A stretch of DNA of 64,000 nt from Pseudomonas kielensis (GCF_014236655.1 NZ_JACMYG010000005.1:124001-188000); one strand, 5' to 3'. Shown: positions 9,566-17,986, counted from the stretch's first letter. Numbers and translations are program-made. Notes: generated by a model not told the origin, from the sequence alone.

Positions 9566-10834
9566 ATGAGCAAACGCATTGTTGTCACAGGCATGGGCGC
9601 ACTGACCCCGCTGGGCTGCGGAGTCGAACCGGTTTGGCAACGCCTGCTGGCGGGACAATCCGGCATTCGCCGACTTCCAGAATCGCTGATTGGCGACCTG
9701 TCGATCAGCATCGGCGGCCAGGTTCCCGATCGGACGCAGGACCCTGAAGCCGGCTTCGATCCCGACCAACTGTTGGCGGCGAAAGAACAACGCAAAATGG
9801 ATCGCTTCATTCTGTTTACCCTGGCCGCCGCCCATGAAGCCCTGACACAAGCGGGCTGGGCGCCGCAGACCGCGGAGGAGCAGGAGCGCACTGCGACCAT
9901 TATCGCCTCGGGTGTGGGTGGCTTTCCGGCGATCGCCGAGGCCGTACGCACCACGGACAGCAAGGGGCCGCGTCGCCTGTCGCCCTTCACCATCCCGTCG
10001 TTCCTGAGCAACATGGCCGCTGGCCACGTTTCAATCCAGCATGGCCTCAAGGGACCGCTGGGCGCCCCAGTGACGGCGTGCGCCGCTGGGGTTCAAGCCA
10101 TTGGCGACGCCGCGCGAATGATCCGCGCCGGGGAAGTGGACGTTGCCGTTTGTGGTGGGGCTGAAGCGGCCATTCACCGCGTCAGCCTGGCCGGCTTCGC
10201 GGCGGCACGAGCGCTATCCAGCGATCACAATGAAACACCCGAACAGGCCTCTCGCCCCTTCGATACAGCGCGCGACGGTTTTGTCATGGGCGAAGGCGCC
10301 GGCCTGCTGGTGATCGAAGAACTGGAACATGCCCTGGCCCGTGGCGCCAAACCGATCGCAGAACTGGTGGGCTATGGCACCAGTGCCGATGCCTACCACA
10401 TGACCGCCGGCCCGGAAGACGGAGACGGCGCCCGCCGAGCCATGCAACAAGCCCTGCGCCAGGCCGGCGTGCAAGCATCCCAGGTCCAGCACTTGAACGC
10501 CCACGCCACCTCGACCCCGGTCGGCGACAAAGGGGAACTGGCGGCGATCAAGACCGTGTTCGGCACCCACAGCGGCCTGGCGATCAGCGCCACCAAGTCC
10601 GCCACTGGCCACCTGTTGGGCGCTGCCGGAGGCATCGAAGCGATCTTCGCCATCCTGGCCCTGCGTGACCAGGTCGCGCCGGCAACCCTAAACCTACAAG
10701 ACGCGGACAGCGCAGCCGACGGCCTTGACTTGGTTCGCGGCGAGGCTCGGCACATGCCGATGGAATATGCACTGTCCAACGGCTTCGGGTTTGGCGGGGT
10801 GAATGCCAGCGTGCTGTTTCGGCGCTGGGTTTAA
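9566..10834 (+). CDS. Beta-ketoacyl-ACP synthase II (FabF-like) paralogue
   Basis: A 422-residue KAS II protein. The nucleophile Cys is in VTACAAGVQAIGDA (about residue 173), the first His in HLNAHATSTPVGD, and the second in KSATGHLLGAAGG. Length and motif order match FabF, which extends acyl-ACP by malonyl-ACP decarboxylation. AAGGAG lies 10 nt before the ATG. The housekeeping fabF normally follows acpP in the fab cluster; this copy stands alone with its own HxlR regulator, so it looks like a paralogue for a special lipid or for the nearby PKS. That link is inference. It is also close to KS proteins of type II polyketide systems, but no chain-length-factor partner is present. Confidence 0.9.
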   Translation: MSKRIVVTGMGALTPLGCGVEPVWQRLLAGQSGIRRLPESLIGDLSISIGGQVPDRTQDPEAGFDPDQLLAAKEQRKMDRFILFTLAAAHEALTQAGWAPQTAEEQERTATIIASGVGGFPAIAEAVRTTDSKGPRRLSPFTIPSFLSNMAAGHVSIQHGLKGPLGAPVTACAAGVQAIGDAARMIRAGEVDVAVCGGAEAAIHRVSLAGFAAARALSSDHNETPEQASRPFDTARDGFVMGEGAGLLVIEELEHALARGAKPIAELVGYGTSADAYHMTAGPEDGDGARRAMQQALRQAGVQASQVQHLNAHATSTPVGDKGELAAIKTVFGTHSGLAISATKSATGHLLGAAGGIEAIFAILALRDQVAPATLNLQDADSAADGLDLVRGEARHMPMEYALSNGFGFGGVNASVLFRRWV

Positions 10835-11336
10835 GCGCGCAAACTGGATTCATCGAGGGCGCCCCTGGCGGTCGCCCTCGGCCTTTCCCGCCAGGAACTT
10901 TTCGCCTGATTCCCCCCTAGAGACTGACCATCAATCCGGACGCCCCCACCCTCCGCCGCCCAGCGCTTGCACCGTACACCCTCAAAACAAGCTACAACCC
11001 CCATCCCAGAGCTTTCAAACAAAAATAATGAGTGTTTTTTCGAGCGCTAGTGGTTAGTGCGCCCACGAGAAGGAGGCAATATGCCATCACCCCTTCTACA
11101 CAGAGTACGTCGGGAAACCCCGCTGAAAAACGCACGAACCCTGACCACCGCCGGCATGTAGGCGCAGCAGCAACGAGCAGCATCACATTATTGACTGAAC
11201 ACTTGGGTGCACAATGGCAGGAGCAATAAGAAACCGGTAATGGCGTCATCAGCAACGGCACTGTTACCGATTACGAGTACATCAAGATCGGCGGCAACGT
11301 ATCAGGCACATCCGCTGCCAGAACTATCTGGACAGC
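10835..11336. other. Gene-poor stretch with a hairpin and a gene remnant
   Basis: About 500 bp without a convincing intact gene. A hairpin sits at 10854-10880 just after the ketosynthase. From 11230 an open frame encodes NGVISNGTVTDYEYIKIGG, which looks like real protein and stops at 11338-11340 where a second frame takes over. Short ORFs at 11032-11229 and 11207-11614 have no ribosome site and unnatural composition; I regard them as spurious. Confidence 0.5.
10854..10880 (+). terminator. Probable terminator hairpin after the FabF-like gene
   Basis: CGAGGGCG and CGCCCTCG form an 8-bp stem around an 11-nt loop, 20 bp after the stop codon. The following GCCTTTCCC is a weak T-tract, so termination efficiency is uncertain. 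Confidence 0.45.
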
Positions 11337-11642
11337 ATGATCAAACCAGGCAACACCGTGCGACTTTCCTGCGTCAAATCCCTTGGCAAGCACACTGTTT
11401 ATGCCGCCCAGGAAAGCAACGGCGAAGTGTCCAAGAACCCACTTCGGCATGCCATGATCAACTCCGGCATAGTGGTGGTGTTCTGTGTGCTGGTGCTGTT
11501 CTTCCCGGCCATCGCCCTGTATGTATCGGGCTTGTTCACCTTCTTCGGGGTGACAGGCCTGCTCACCTGGCTTGGCTCCAAGAGCCACTACCAGGCCCGC
11601 AACGCACTGGATAATCTGCCGGCACCCGCAGTAGCCAGTTAA
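11337..11642 (+). CDS. Small inner-membrane protein, probably a truncated gene remnant
   Basis: A 101-residue ORF with a short soluble start (MIKPGNTVRLSCVKSLGKH) followed by two hydrophobic segments at about residues 43-62 and 65-80. No Shine-Dalgarno precedes the ATG. The protein-like sequence continues upstream of the ATG in another frame (from 11230), ending at a TGA that overlaps this ATG, which suggests a one-base frameshift in an older, longer gene. No function is assigned. It is either a decayed gene or a small membrane protein using this internal start. Confidence 0.45.
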   Translation: MIKPGNTVRLSCVKSLGKHTVYAAQESNGEVSKNPLRHAMINSGIVVVFCVLVLFFPAIALYVSGLFTFFGVTGLLTWLGSKSHYQARNALDNLPAPAVAS

Positions 11643-11750
11643 ATAGTGTCAGACGCCACGAGCCTCGTCCGGGCGCCTCGACGCAACCCCAACCCACCCT
11701 CCATTCCTGATAAACTCCTCGCCCGCCTCACCGTCCTGATTCAGATACCC

Positions 11751-12752
11751 ATGCCTCATTCAACCGCATCGACTACTCCCCCAGTTTTTTCTCGCCGGTT
11801 TTCCGTTGCGCCGATGATGGATTGGACCGACCGCCACTGCCGCTTCTTCCTGCGCCTGCTCTCCAAACACGCCTTGCTCTACACCGAAATGGTCACCACC
11901 GGTGCCTTGCTCAACGGTGATCACGAGCGTTTCCTGCGGCACAACGAGGCGGAGCATCCGCTGGCGTTGCAGTTGGGTGGCAGTGTTCCGCTGGATCTGG
12001 CGGCCTGTGCGCGGATGGCGCAGGAGCATGGGTATGACGAGGTGAACCTTAACGTCGGCTGCCCGAGTGATCGGGTGCAGAACAATATGATTGGTGCGTG
12101 CCTGATGGGGCATCCGCAGTTGGTGGCCGATTGTGTGAAGGCGATGCGCGATGCGGTGTCGATTCCGGTCACGGTCAAGCATCGGATCGGGATCAATGGA
12201 CGTGACAGTTACGCGCAACTGCGTGATTTCGTCGGTACGGTGCGCGATGCCGGCTGCACCAGTTTTACCGTGCATGCGCGAATTGCGATTCTTGAGGGGT
12301 TGTCGCCCAAGGAGAACCGCGATATTCCACCGCTGCGCTATGACGTGGCGGCGCAGTTGAAGGCGGATTTCCCGGAGCTGGAGATCATCCTTAACGGCGG
12401 GATCAAGACCCTGGAGGCCTGCCATGAGCATTTGGCGACCTTTGACGGGGTGATGCTGGGGCGTGAGGCGTATCACAATCCTTATCTGCTGGCCGAGGTG
12501 GATCAGCAGCTGTTTGGCAGCACGGCGCCGGTGATCAGCCGGGCCGAGGCGCTGACGCAGTTGCGTCCGTACATCGCGGCACACCTTGAGGCCGGCGGCG
12601 CGATGCACCACATCACTCGGCATGTCCTGGGGCTCGGCACGGGCTTTCCGGGGGCGCGCAAGTTTCGGCAGTTGCTGTCGGTGGACATCCACAAGGCCAA
12701 GGACCCACTGGCCCTGCTCGATCAGGCGGCAGCGCTGCTGGAAGGCCGCTAG
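11751..12752 (+). CDS. dusA: tRNA-dihydrouridine(20/20a) synthase DusA
   Basis: A 333-residue FMN-dependent TIM-barrel enzyme that reduces uridine 20/20a in the tRNA D-loop using NADPH. Seen: VAPMMDWTDRHCRFFLR at the N-terminus, LQLGGSVPLDLA, NVGCPSDRVQ (its Cys is the proton donor in Dus enzymes), TVKHRIGIN, FTVHARIAILEGLSPKENR and LNGGI. The start at 11751 (MPHSTAS) gives the usual length; a GTG 105 bp upstream has no family support. Monocistronic as far as can be seen, 177 bp before tal. Assignment to the DusA rather than DusB/C class rests on the CPSDRVQ and SPKENR blocks. Confidence 0.95.
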   Translation: MPHSTASTTPPVFSRRFSVAPMMDWTDRHCRFFLRLLSKHALLYTEMVTTGALLNGDHERFLRHNEAEHPLALQLGGSVPLDLAACARMAQEHGYDEVNLNVGCPSDRVQNNMIGACLMGHPQLVADCVKAMRDAVSIPVTVKHRIGINGRDSYAQLRDFVGTVRDAGCTSFTVHARIAILEGLSPKENRDIPPLRYDVAAQLKADFPELEIILNGGIKTLEACHEHLATFDGVMLGREAYHNPYLLAEVDQQLFGSTAPVISRAEALTQLRPYIAAHLEAGGAMHHITRHVLGLGTGFPGARKFRQLLSVDIHKAKDPLALLDQAAALLEGR

Positions 12753-12819
12753 CCGTCGCCGCGATTGAACCTGTGGGCGGTTTTGCCATCGTAGTTAGCG
12801 GAGAGCGCCGGGCCTTTCA

Positions 12820-12840
12820 AACATCTGTTTTGCAGATGTT
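12820..12840. repeat. Inverted repeat upstream of tal
   Basis: AACATCTG and CAGATGTT form a perfect 8-bp dyad with a 5-nt spacer, 90 bp before the transaldolase start. It could be an operator or a leader hairpin. No T-tract follows, so it is not an intrinsic terminator. Confidence 0.35.
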
Positions 12841-12929
12841 GCCGCCCAGGCCGTTGTTACGCATTTGCGCCCTTGAGTGGCTGTCAGCGCTCGGGTAATG
12901 TCAGCAGACCCACAGGATAGAGCACACCC

Positions 12930-13856
12930 ATGACTTCCAAGCTGGAACAACTTAAACGATTCACCACCGTCGTGGCCGATACCGGCGATTTTGAAGCGAT
13001 TGCCCGCGTCAAACCCGTGGACGCTACCACCAACCCCTCGTTGCTGCTCAAGGCTGCGGCCATTCCTGCCTATGCCGAACTGCTCAACGCCAGCGTTACC
13101 GACTGCAAGGGCGACGTGGGTCTGGCCAGTGACCGTTTTGGGGTCGCAGTGGGCCAGGAGATTCTCAAAGTGATTCCCGGGCGCATTTCCACTGAAGTGG
13201 ATGCGCGCCTGTCGTTCGATACCGAGGCCATGCTCAAGCGTGCGCACCGCCTGATCGAGCTCTACGACAAGGCCGGCATCGGCCGTGAACGCGTGCTGAT
13301 CAAGATCGCCTCCACCTGGGAAGGCATCCGCGCCGCTGAACAGCTGGAGCGCGAAGGCATCCAGACCAACCTGACCCTGCTGTTCTCCTTCGCCCAGGCA
13401 GTGGCCTGCGCCGAAGCCGGGGTGTTCCTGATTTCGCCGTTCGTGGGGCGCATCTACGACTGGTACAAGAAGGCCAACGGTACCGACTACAGTGGCGCCG
13501 ATGATCCGGGCGTGCAGTCGGTGACGCGCATCTACAACTACTACAAGGCCAATGACTACAAGACCGTGGTCATGGGCGCGAGCTTCCGCAACCTCAATCA
13601 GATCGAGCAACTGGCGGGCTGCGATCGCCTGACCATCAGCCCTGATCTGATCGAGAAGCTGGCGGCCGACACCGGCAAGCTGGAGCGCCAACTGACGCCA
13701 GGCCATGCCGGCGAAGCACGCCAGAGCCTGAACGAGGCCCAATTCCGCTGGGCGTCCAACGAAGATGCAATGGCCACCGAGAAGCTGGCCGAAGGCATTC
13801 GTCAATTTGCCCGGGACCAGGAAAAGCTGGAGGCGCTGCTGCAGGCCAAATTGTGA
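12930..13856 (+). CDS. tal: Transaldolase (class I, TalB type)
   Basis: A 308-residue cytosolic enzyme of the non-oxidative pentose phosphate pathway; it moves a dihydroxyacetone unit from sedoheptulose 7-phosphate to glyceraldehyde 3-phosphate. Evidence: DATTNPSLL near the N-terminus, the Schiff-base lysine in [35 protein letters not shown] and VVMGASFRN. Length is that of the TalB subfamily. A strong bidirectional terminator follows 17 bp after the stop. There is no clear Shine-Dalgarno, but the start agrees with family length. Confidence 0.96.
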   Translation: MTSKLEQLKRFTTVVADTGDFEAIARVKPVDATTNPSLLLKAAAIPAYAELLNASVTDCKGDVGLASDRFGVAVGQEILKVIPGRISTEVDARLSFDTEAMLKRAHRLIELYDKAGIGRERVLIKIASTWEGIRAAEQLEREGIQTNLTLLFSFAQAVACAEAGVFLISPFVGRIYDWYKKANGTDYSGADDPGVQSVTRIYNYYKANDYKTVVMGASFRNLNQIEQLAGCDRLTISPDLIEKLAADTGKLERQLTPGHAGEARQSLNEAQFRWASNEDAMATEKLAEGIRQFARDQEKLEALLQAKL

Positions 13857-13873
13857 GGTCGATCTAGCCATGC

Positions 13874-13908
13874 AAAAAGGGCGAACCCTGTTGGGTTCGC
13901 CCTTTTTT
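13874..13908. terminator. Bidirectional intrinsic terminator between tal and rssC
   Basis: A 15-bp stem (13874-13888 with 13893-13907) with a 4-nt loop, flanked by A and T runs on both sides. It can serve tal on the plus strand and rssC on the minus strand. Confidence 0.9.
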
Positions 13909-13975
13909 GTCTGCGCGGTTTGAGGCAGCGCTCGCCTTGGCTGGCCAGCCGCCAGCCGAGGGACTATGGAAGCTA

Positions 13976-14458
13976 TCAGTGCCGCTCGAGGGCGTTTACC
14001 AGGTCATGGAACGCTTCCCGATTGGAGTCGTTGAGGCCCATGAGGATCTTGTGCGCTTCCAGCACCTTGATCCGCACCACTTCTTCGGACTGATCCTGGT
14101 CAGGCAGGTCGGTCAGACACTCCGGGCACGGCACCGGGCGGTCAACGATGTTGAACACCTGCTCGAAACCCATGGACTCCAACAGACGGGTGATGTCTTC
14201 GTGGGTGGTGACGACGGTCGGCAGCAGGCCGACCTTTTGCCGCGACATGATCGACAGCTTGGCCAACAGGCCCAGGGTGGTGCTGTCGATGCTGCGGGTT
14301 TCGGTCAGGTCGATCACGATCGCGTTGAAATTCAACGCAGTGAAGATCCGCTCGATAGTCGCATCCAACGCCGAACACAGGGTCAGGCGAACCTCACCGA
14401 CGAACTTCAGGACAAAGGTGCCATCCTGCTCGGCGAACTGGATTCTACCGGTACTCAT
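13976..14458 (-). CDS. rssC: Anti-sigma-factor antagonist with STAS domain (RssC)
   Basis: A 160-residue protein with an N-terminal STAS domain (about 1-105). The phosphorylatable-Ser region is RSIDSTTLGLLAKL, as in anti-anti-sigma factors. A C-terminal extension contains CPEC and a helix. The ATG overlaps the rssB stop codon (ATGA), so the pair is translationally coupled. In Pseudomonas this STAS protein is the expected substrate of the RssB phosphatase, forming a partner switch acting on a sigma or anti-sigma factor not encoded here. The gene symbol is from synteny with the rssB gene and is less certain than the domain call. Confidence 0.85.
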   Translation of the reverse strand: MSTGRIQFAEQDGTFVLKFVGEVRLTLCSALDATIERIFTALNFNAIVIDLTETRSIDSTTLGLLAKLSIMSRQKVGLLPTVVTTHEDITRLLESMGFEQVFNIVDRPVPCPECLTDLPDQDQSEEVVRIKVLEAHKILMGLNDSNREAFHDLVNALERH

Positions 14459-15639
14459 TGAAGATTCCTGCTCAACACTAACAGGGCGATATCATCCGGC
14501 ATCTCCCCTAGCGTGGCCAATCCAAAAACCTGCCGCAGACCATCCAGGCTGCCGCCCGCCGATCTTACCCGTTGCGGTAAGGCGGCCTCTTTTTCTTTGA
14601 GTGTCGGTTCTGGCAAAAGGTCCAGAATGCCATCGGACATCAGCGTCAGGCTGAACACCGGTGGCAATTCGATGACGTGGTCTTCGTAGGTGGCTTCATT
14701 GAACAAGCCCACCGGCAGACCACGGCCTTCGAGGTATCCCACACTGTCTGGCGTGTACAACACTGGCAACGGCAGGTGTCCGCCGATGCTATAGGTCAAC
14801 AAACCGGTCTCCTCGTCGATGACTCCACCGACCATCGTGACATGTTTGCCCAGCTTACAGCTGATCAGGCCCCGGTTGATATGGCCGAGTACCTCTGAAG
14901 GGGTGAATTCTGGCAAGGTGCCATTGCGCTTGGACTCGAACAGCAGGCGCGTGGTCATGAACTTCAGCAGCACGGTGACGAAGGCCGAAGACGCGCCATG
15001 CCCGGAAACGTCCGCCAGGTAGAACGCGACCCGGCGCTCGTCGACCCGAAAATAGTCGACAAAGTCACCCGACAGGTACAACGAGGGGATGATCTGGTGA
15101 GCGAACTTGAAGTCGTCGATGGTCCAGGGGCTCACCGGCAACATGTTCATCTGTACCTGGCGACCGGCGTTCTGGTCTTCCTGCAGCAGGTTCAGGCTGG
15201 CCTCGAGCTCACGGTTGGCGGTTTCGAGTTTGGTCCGGTAACGCTGATTCTCCAGGAGCAGGCGCGCGCGATCCAGGGCTCGGCGCACAGAGTGCTCGAG
15301 CACAGCCAGGTCTTCCAGCGGCTTGATCAGGTAGTCTGCCGCGCCCAAGCGCAAGGCTTCGACCGCGTCGTTCATGACGCCGGCACCGGACACCACGATC
15401 ACCGGTGTTTGCGGCGACAGGTCGGTCACCTGGCGAATGAGCTCGAGCCCGCCCATCTGCGGCATGCGCAGATCGCAGATCACGAGATCGGGGTGGCTTT
15501 GCTCGAATACCGCTAGTCCTTGCAGTCCATTGCTGGCCTGCAGGACGCTGAACCCACTGTCTTCCAAATAGGCCGCGAGACTCGCGCGCACTACTTCGTC
15601 GTCATCGATTATCAGCAGCGTGGCACTGGTTTTTTGCAT
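14455..15639 (-). CDS. rssB: Response regulator with PP2C/SpoIIE phosphatase output (RssB)
   Basis: A 394-residue two-domain protein. Residues about 1-125 form a receiver domain with LLIIDDDE, VICDLRMP (phospho-Asp), VVSGAG and LIKPLE. A linker helix rich in Leu and Glu follows (about 125-165). The C-terminal SpoIIE-type PP2C domain has SGDFVDYF, FYLADVSGHG, GHLPLPVL and MSDGILD, all metal-binding Asp motifs present. It presumably dephosphorylates the STAS partner rssC, with which it overlaps by 4 bp. The Pseudomonas RssB differs from enterobacterial RssB by this intact-looking phosphatase. The start at 15639 begins the receiver domain; in-frame extension upstream has no family support. Confidence 0.92.
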   Translation of the reverse strand: MQKTSATLLIIDDDEVVRASLAAYLEDSGFSVLQASNGLQGLAVFEQSHPDLVICDLRMPQMGGLELIRQVTDLSPQTPVIVVSGAGVMNDAVEALRLGAADYLIKPLEDLAVLEHSVRRALDRARLLLENQRYRTKLETANRELEASLNLLQEDQNAGRQVQMNMLPVSPWTIDDFKFAHQIIPSLYLSGDFVDYFRVDERRVAFYLADVSGHGASSAFVTVLLKFMTTRLLFESKRNGTLPEFTPSEVLGHINRGLISCKLGKHVTMVGGVIDEETGLLTYSIGGHLPLPVLYTPDSVGYLEGRGLPVGLFNEATYEDHVIELPPVFSLTLMSDGILDLLPEPTLKEKEAALPQRVRSAGGSLDGLRQVFGLATLGEMPDDIALLVLSRNLQ

Positions 15640-15973
15640 GTGGGCAAACGGCGCCAGAATTAGGTTGGCGTAGCTGGCGGGGTGATTGGCCCGGCACACA
15701 CTACTGGATTCGCTTTCTAGCCTCTCTGCTGCACTGCTTTCGAGCATTTGCCCGACACACATGTTCATCAGAGGTGCCCTTCTAAGGCGCAGACGGTACT
15801 CCCATCCGCGAGGCGTTTCAAGCTCACGCCGATGGTCATCAGGCGTCTTTGCCCTGCAAATCACCGGGAGTTATAAGAACCGTAAAGTTCGCAACAAAAT
15901 GTAAGGATGGAACGCCTGCCTTAAAACGAAAAAGGCGGCCCATGGGCCGCCCTCCTCTTATCAAAGCGCCGAC
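15640..15973. other. Intergenic region upstream of rssB with the mlaA terminator
   Basis: About 335 bp. It should contain the rssB promoter, but I see no strong sigma-70 match. The mlaA terminator lies at 15924-15951. No convincing coding sequence. Confidence 0.6.
15924..15951 (-). terminator. Intrinsic terminator after mlaA
   Basis: GGCGGCCCATGGGCCGCC at 15934-15951 is a perfect 18-bp palindrome. On the minus strand it is followed by TTTTTCGTTTT, 22 bp after the mlaA stop. Confidence 0.85.
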
Positions 15974-16663
15974 TCAGAAGTCGTCTTCGACCTGGCCATC
16001 CTTGACCTTGAATTCGCGGTTCTGCAGGTAGGCGTTGCGGATAAAGACGTACTTGTCGCCACTGATCAGCTTCTCGGCCGACAACAGGCTGGCACGGGCA
16101 TCGATCACTTCCATGCCGAGCGCCATGTTGCGCGCTGGAACGTCGTGCATGTAGCGGTAGGGTTGGGCATAGCTGTCGACGTACATGGACGGTGCGTCAC
16201 GCAGGGTGCTAGGGCCGAGGAGCGGCAGCATCACGTAAGGACCGCTGGGCATGCCCCAGTAGCCGAGTGTCTGGCCGAAGTCTTCGTCATTGCGGTGCAG
16301 GCCCATCTTGGTGCCCACATCGAAGAACCCGGCCAGGCCCAGGGTGGTGTTCATCAGCAGGCGCGCCGTGTCGACGCCCGCCGCGTGGGGTTTGGCCTGC
16401 AGGATGTCGTTGGCCAGGTTGCCGACGTCACCGATGTTGCGGAACATGTTGTGAATGCCGTCTTCGAGGAACTGCGGCGTGACGAACTGGTAGCCTTGGG
16501 CCAGAGGCTTGAGCGCGTAGGTGTCCAGCACGTCGTTGAAGGTGTAGATCGGGCGGTTGATGCTTTCCCAAGGATCTTCTTCGGTGGCCGCCTGGGCGGC
16601 GAACGGAACGAACAGAACGCCGGCAAACAGACTTAGTCGAGCCAGGCAATTGCTCCAGCGCAT
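15974..16663 (-). CDS. mlaA: MlaA/VacJ outer-membrane lipid asymmetry protein
   Basis: A 229-residue VacJ-family protein. It removes phospholipids from the outer leaflet of the outer membrane and hands them to the MlaC-MlaFEDB system. Family blocks: DPWESINRPIYTFND, PQFLEDGIHNMFRN, LMNTTLGLAGFFDV, DFGQTLGYWGMPSGPYVMLP and GPSTLRD. A signal peptide ends in AAQA, about residue 25. Unlike E. coli MlaA there is no lipobox Cys; the only N-terminal Cys is residue 6, before the hydrophobic core. AAGGAG is 8 nt before the ATG. It stands alone, with its own terminator; the mla ABC operon is elsewhere, as usual. Confidence 0.95.
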   Translation of the reverse strand: MRWSNCLARLSLFAGVLFVPFAAQAATEEDPWESINRPIYTFNDVLDTYALKPLAQGYQFVTPQFLEDGIHNMFRNIGDVGNLANDILQAKPHAAGVDTARLLMNTTLGLAGFFDVGTKMGLHRNDEDFGQTLGYWGMPSGPYVMLPLLGPSTLRDAPSMYVDSYAQPYRYMHDVPARNMALGMEVIDARASLLSAEKLISGDKYVFIRNAYLQNREFKVKDGQVEDDF

Positions 16664-16852
16664 AGCAGAAACTCCTTGGATTGTACTGGCGCGGATCGCA
16701 AAACCCGCACGGTAAGCTCGCTAGTATAAGTCGGATGCCGGCTTTCAGGGAAACGCCCTACGACACTGCCTGTTTCCCCGGCCGGTCAAGAGAATGTCAT
16801 TTAACTGTCACGAGGCCGGCCTACCCTCTCTGATTATTTCAGGGATGTTGAA

Positions 16853-17473
16853 ATGGCCCAACCTCAAGTACACCCCCAAGCCCTCCCCCAACCCACCGCC
16901 GTGCTTTTTGGCCTGAGTGGCTGCCTGGTGGATTTTGGCGCACAAACCCGGCTCTACGGCAGCGGCAGCGCACCACATGGCCAATTGACCCCTGGCGCCG
17001 AGCAGGCGTTGCTATCGCTGCGACTGCAAGGCATTCCCTGCACTTGGCTGGATGAATTACCCCACAGCCAGAGCCAGTCGCTGGCGGCCGAACTGCCTGA
17101 CTGGATCACCGCCAGCCCACGCCCCCAGAGCATCGCCCCATGGCCGGCTCCCGCTGCCTGCTGGTCAGCATTGATGGCGCTGAACATCCATCGCCTGGAC
17201 GGTTGTGTGCTGGTCAGCGGAGAGCCGCGCTTGCTGCAGTCGGGTCTCAACGCCGGGTTGTGGACCATTGGCCTCGCCTCCTGCGGCTCGCTCTGCGGCC
17301 TGGCGCCCAAGGAATGGCAAGCCCTGAGCCGACAGGAGCGCGAACTCATGCGCGGCAAGGCGACCTTGCAACTGTTCGGCCTGGGCGTGCATTCGGTGAT
17401 CGATCACCTCGGCGATCTCGACACCTGCCTGTCGGATATCGGCCTGCGCCGGCGTAAGGGCGAGAAGCCCTGA
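16853..17473 (+). CDS. HAD-like protein related to phosphonoacetaldehyde hydrolase, probably without catalytic Asp
   Basis: A 206-residue protein whose N-terminal AVLFGLSGCLVDFG aligns with HAD motif I (FDxDGT...VDFG of the phosphonatase branch). Both motif-I aspartates are replaced (Gly and Ser), so classical phosphoaspartate chemistry looks impossible. Other HAD-like parts remain: LRLQGIPCTWLDELP (helix after the cap) and the C-terminal HSVIDHLGDLDTCLSDI. AGGGA precedes the ATG. The related Pseudomonas gene beside queF is known to me as phosphonoacetaldehyde hydrolase-related. A binding or regulatory role is more likely than hydrolysis, but that is inference. Confidence 0.75.
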   Translation: MAQPQVHPQALPQPTAVLFGLSGCLVDFGAQTRLYGSGSAPHGQLTPGAEQALLSLRLQGIPCTWLDELPHSQSQSLAAELPDWITASPRPQSIAPWPAPAACWSALMALNIHRLDGCVLVSGEPRLLQSGLNAGLWTIGLASCGSLCGLAPKEWQALSRQERELMRGKATLQLFGLGVHSVIDHLGDLDTCLSDIGLRRRKGEKP

Positions 17474-17596
17474 TCGATCATTCTTGATCAAGATCATGCA
17501 CTTCGCTCGCCAGTGGATTAATCTACAGGTCAGACGTAGACCTTTGGATCACTGCTGCGGTCTATGCCAGTGCCTATCGATAAAAGGAAAGTAGCC

Positions 17597-17860
17597 ATGC
17601 CTGCCCGCGAACTGCAAGAACAGCTCAATACTCTGCGCGAGCAACTGGAGCAGAACCCGCCGCTCTCGCAGGAAGAACGTGACCACCTGCTGGACCTGAT
17701 GACGCAGATCGACGCGCAACTGCAACTGGAAACCGCCACCAACGACAGCAGCCTGGCGGATGGCGTCAACCTGGCCGTGGAGCGCTTCGAACTCGACCAC
17801 CCCGCGCTGGCCGCAACCCTGCGCAACATTGTGCAGACCCTGGGCAACATCGGGATCTGA
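17597..17860 (+). CDS. DUF4404 family small protein
   Basis: An 87-residue helical protein (MPARELQEQLNTLREQL...; LAATLRNIVQTLGNIGI at the end), acidic and soluble, matching the DUF4404 family common in Pseudomonas. The ATG at 17597 was chosen over 17564 because AAGGAA is 7 nt upstream. It lies between the HAD-like gene and queF, with a bidirectional terminator 12 bp downstream. Function unknown; heptad-like Leu spacing suggests a coiled coil. Confidence 0.8.
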   Translation: MPARELQEQLNTLREQLEQNPPLSQEERDHLLDLMTQIDAQLQLETATNDSSLADGVNLAVERFELDHPALAATLRNIVQTLGNIGI

Positions 17861-17871
17861 TCCACACGAAC

Positions 17872-17907
17872 AAAAAAAGCCCCGCTGGCGATAGCGGGGC
17901 TTTTTCG
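17872..17907. terminator. Bidirectional terminator between DUF4404 gene and queF
   Basis: GCCCCGCT/AGCGGGGC stem with A-run before and T-run after. It fits termination of the DUF4404 gene on the plus strand and, with the nearby dyad, of queF on the minus strand. Confidence 0.85.
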
Positions 17908-17932
17908 TTTCTTGACCGACACACAGTCCATG

Positions 17933-17964
17933 TAGCAGCTGCCGAGCTAGCGAGGCAGCTGCTA
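17933..17964. repeat. REP-like palindrome after queF
   Basis: TAGCAGCTGCC and GGCAGCTGCTA form a perfect 11-bp inverted repeat around 10 nt. The GTAGCAGCTGCC arm is typical of dispersed extragenic palindromes of fluorescent pseudomonads. Only one copy is in this window. Confidence 0.6.
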
Positions 17965-17986
17965 TGAGGCTTCGCGTTGGCTGTGC

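Noticed and set aside
11032..11229. 65-aa ORF between the FabF-like gene and dusA
   Set aside because: No ribosome site, poor codon use and no recognisable sequence; treated as noise.
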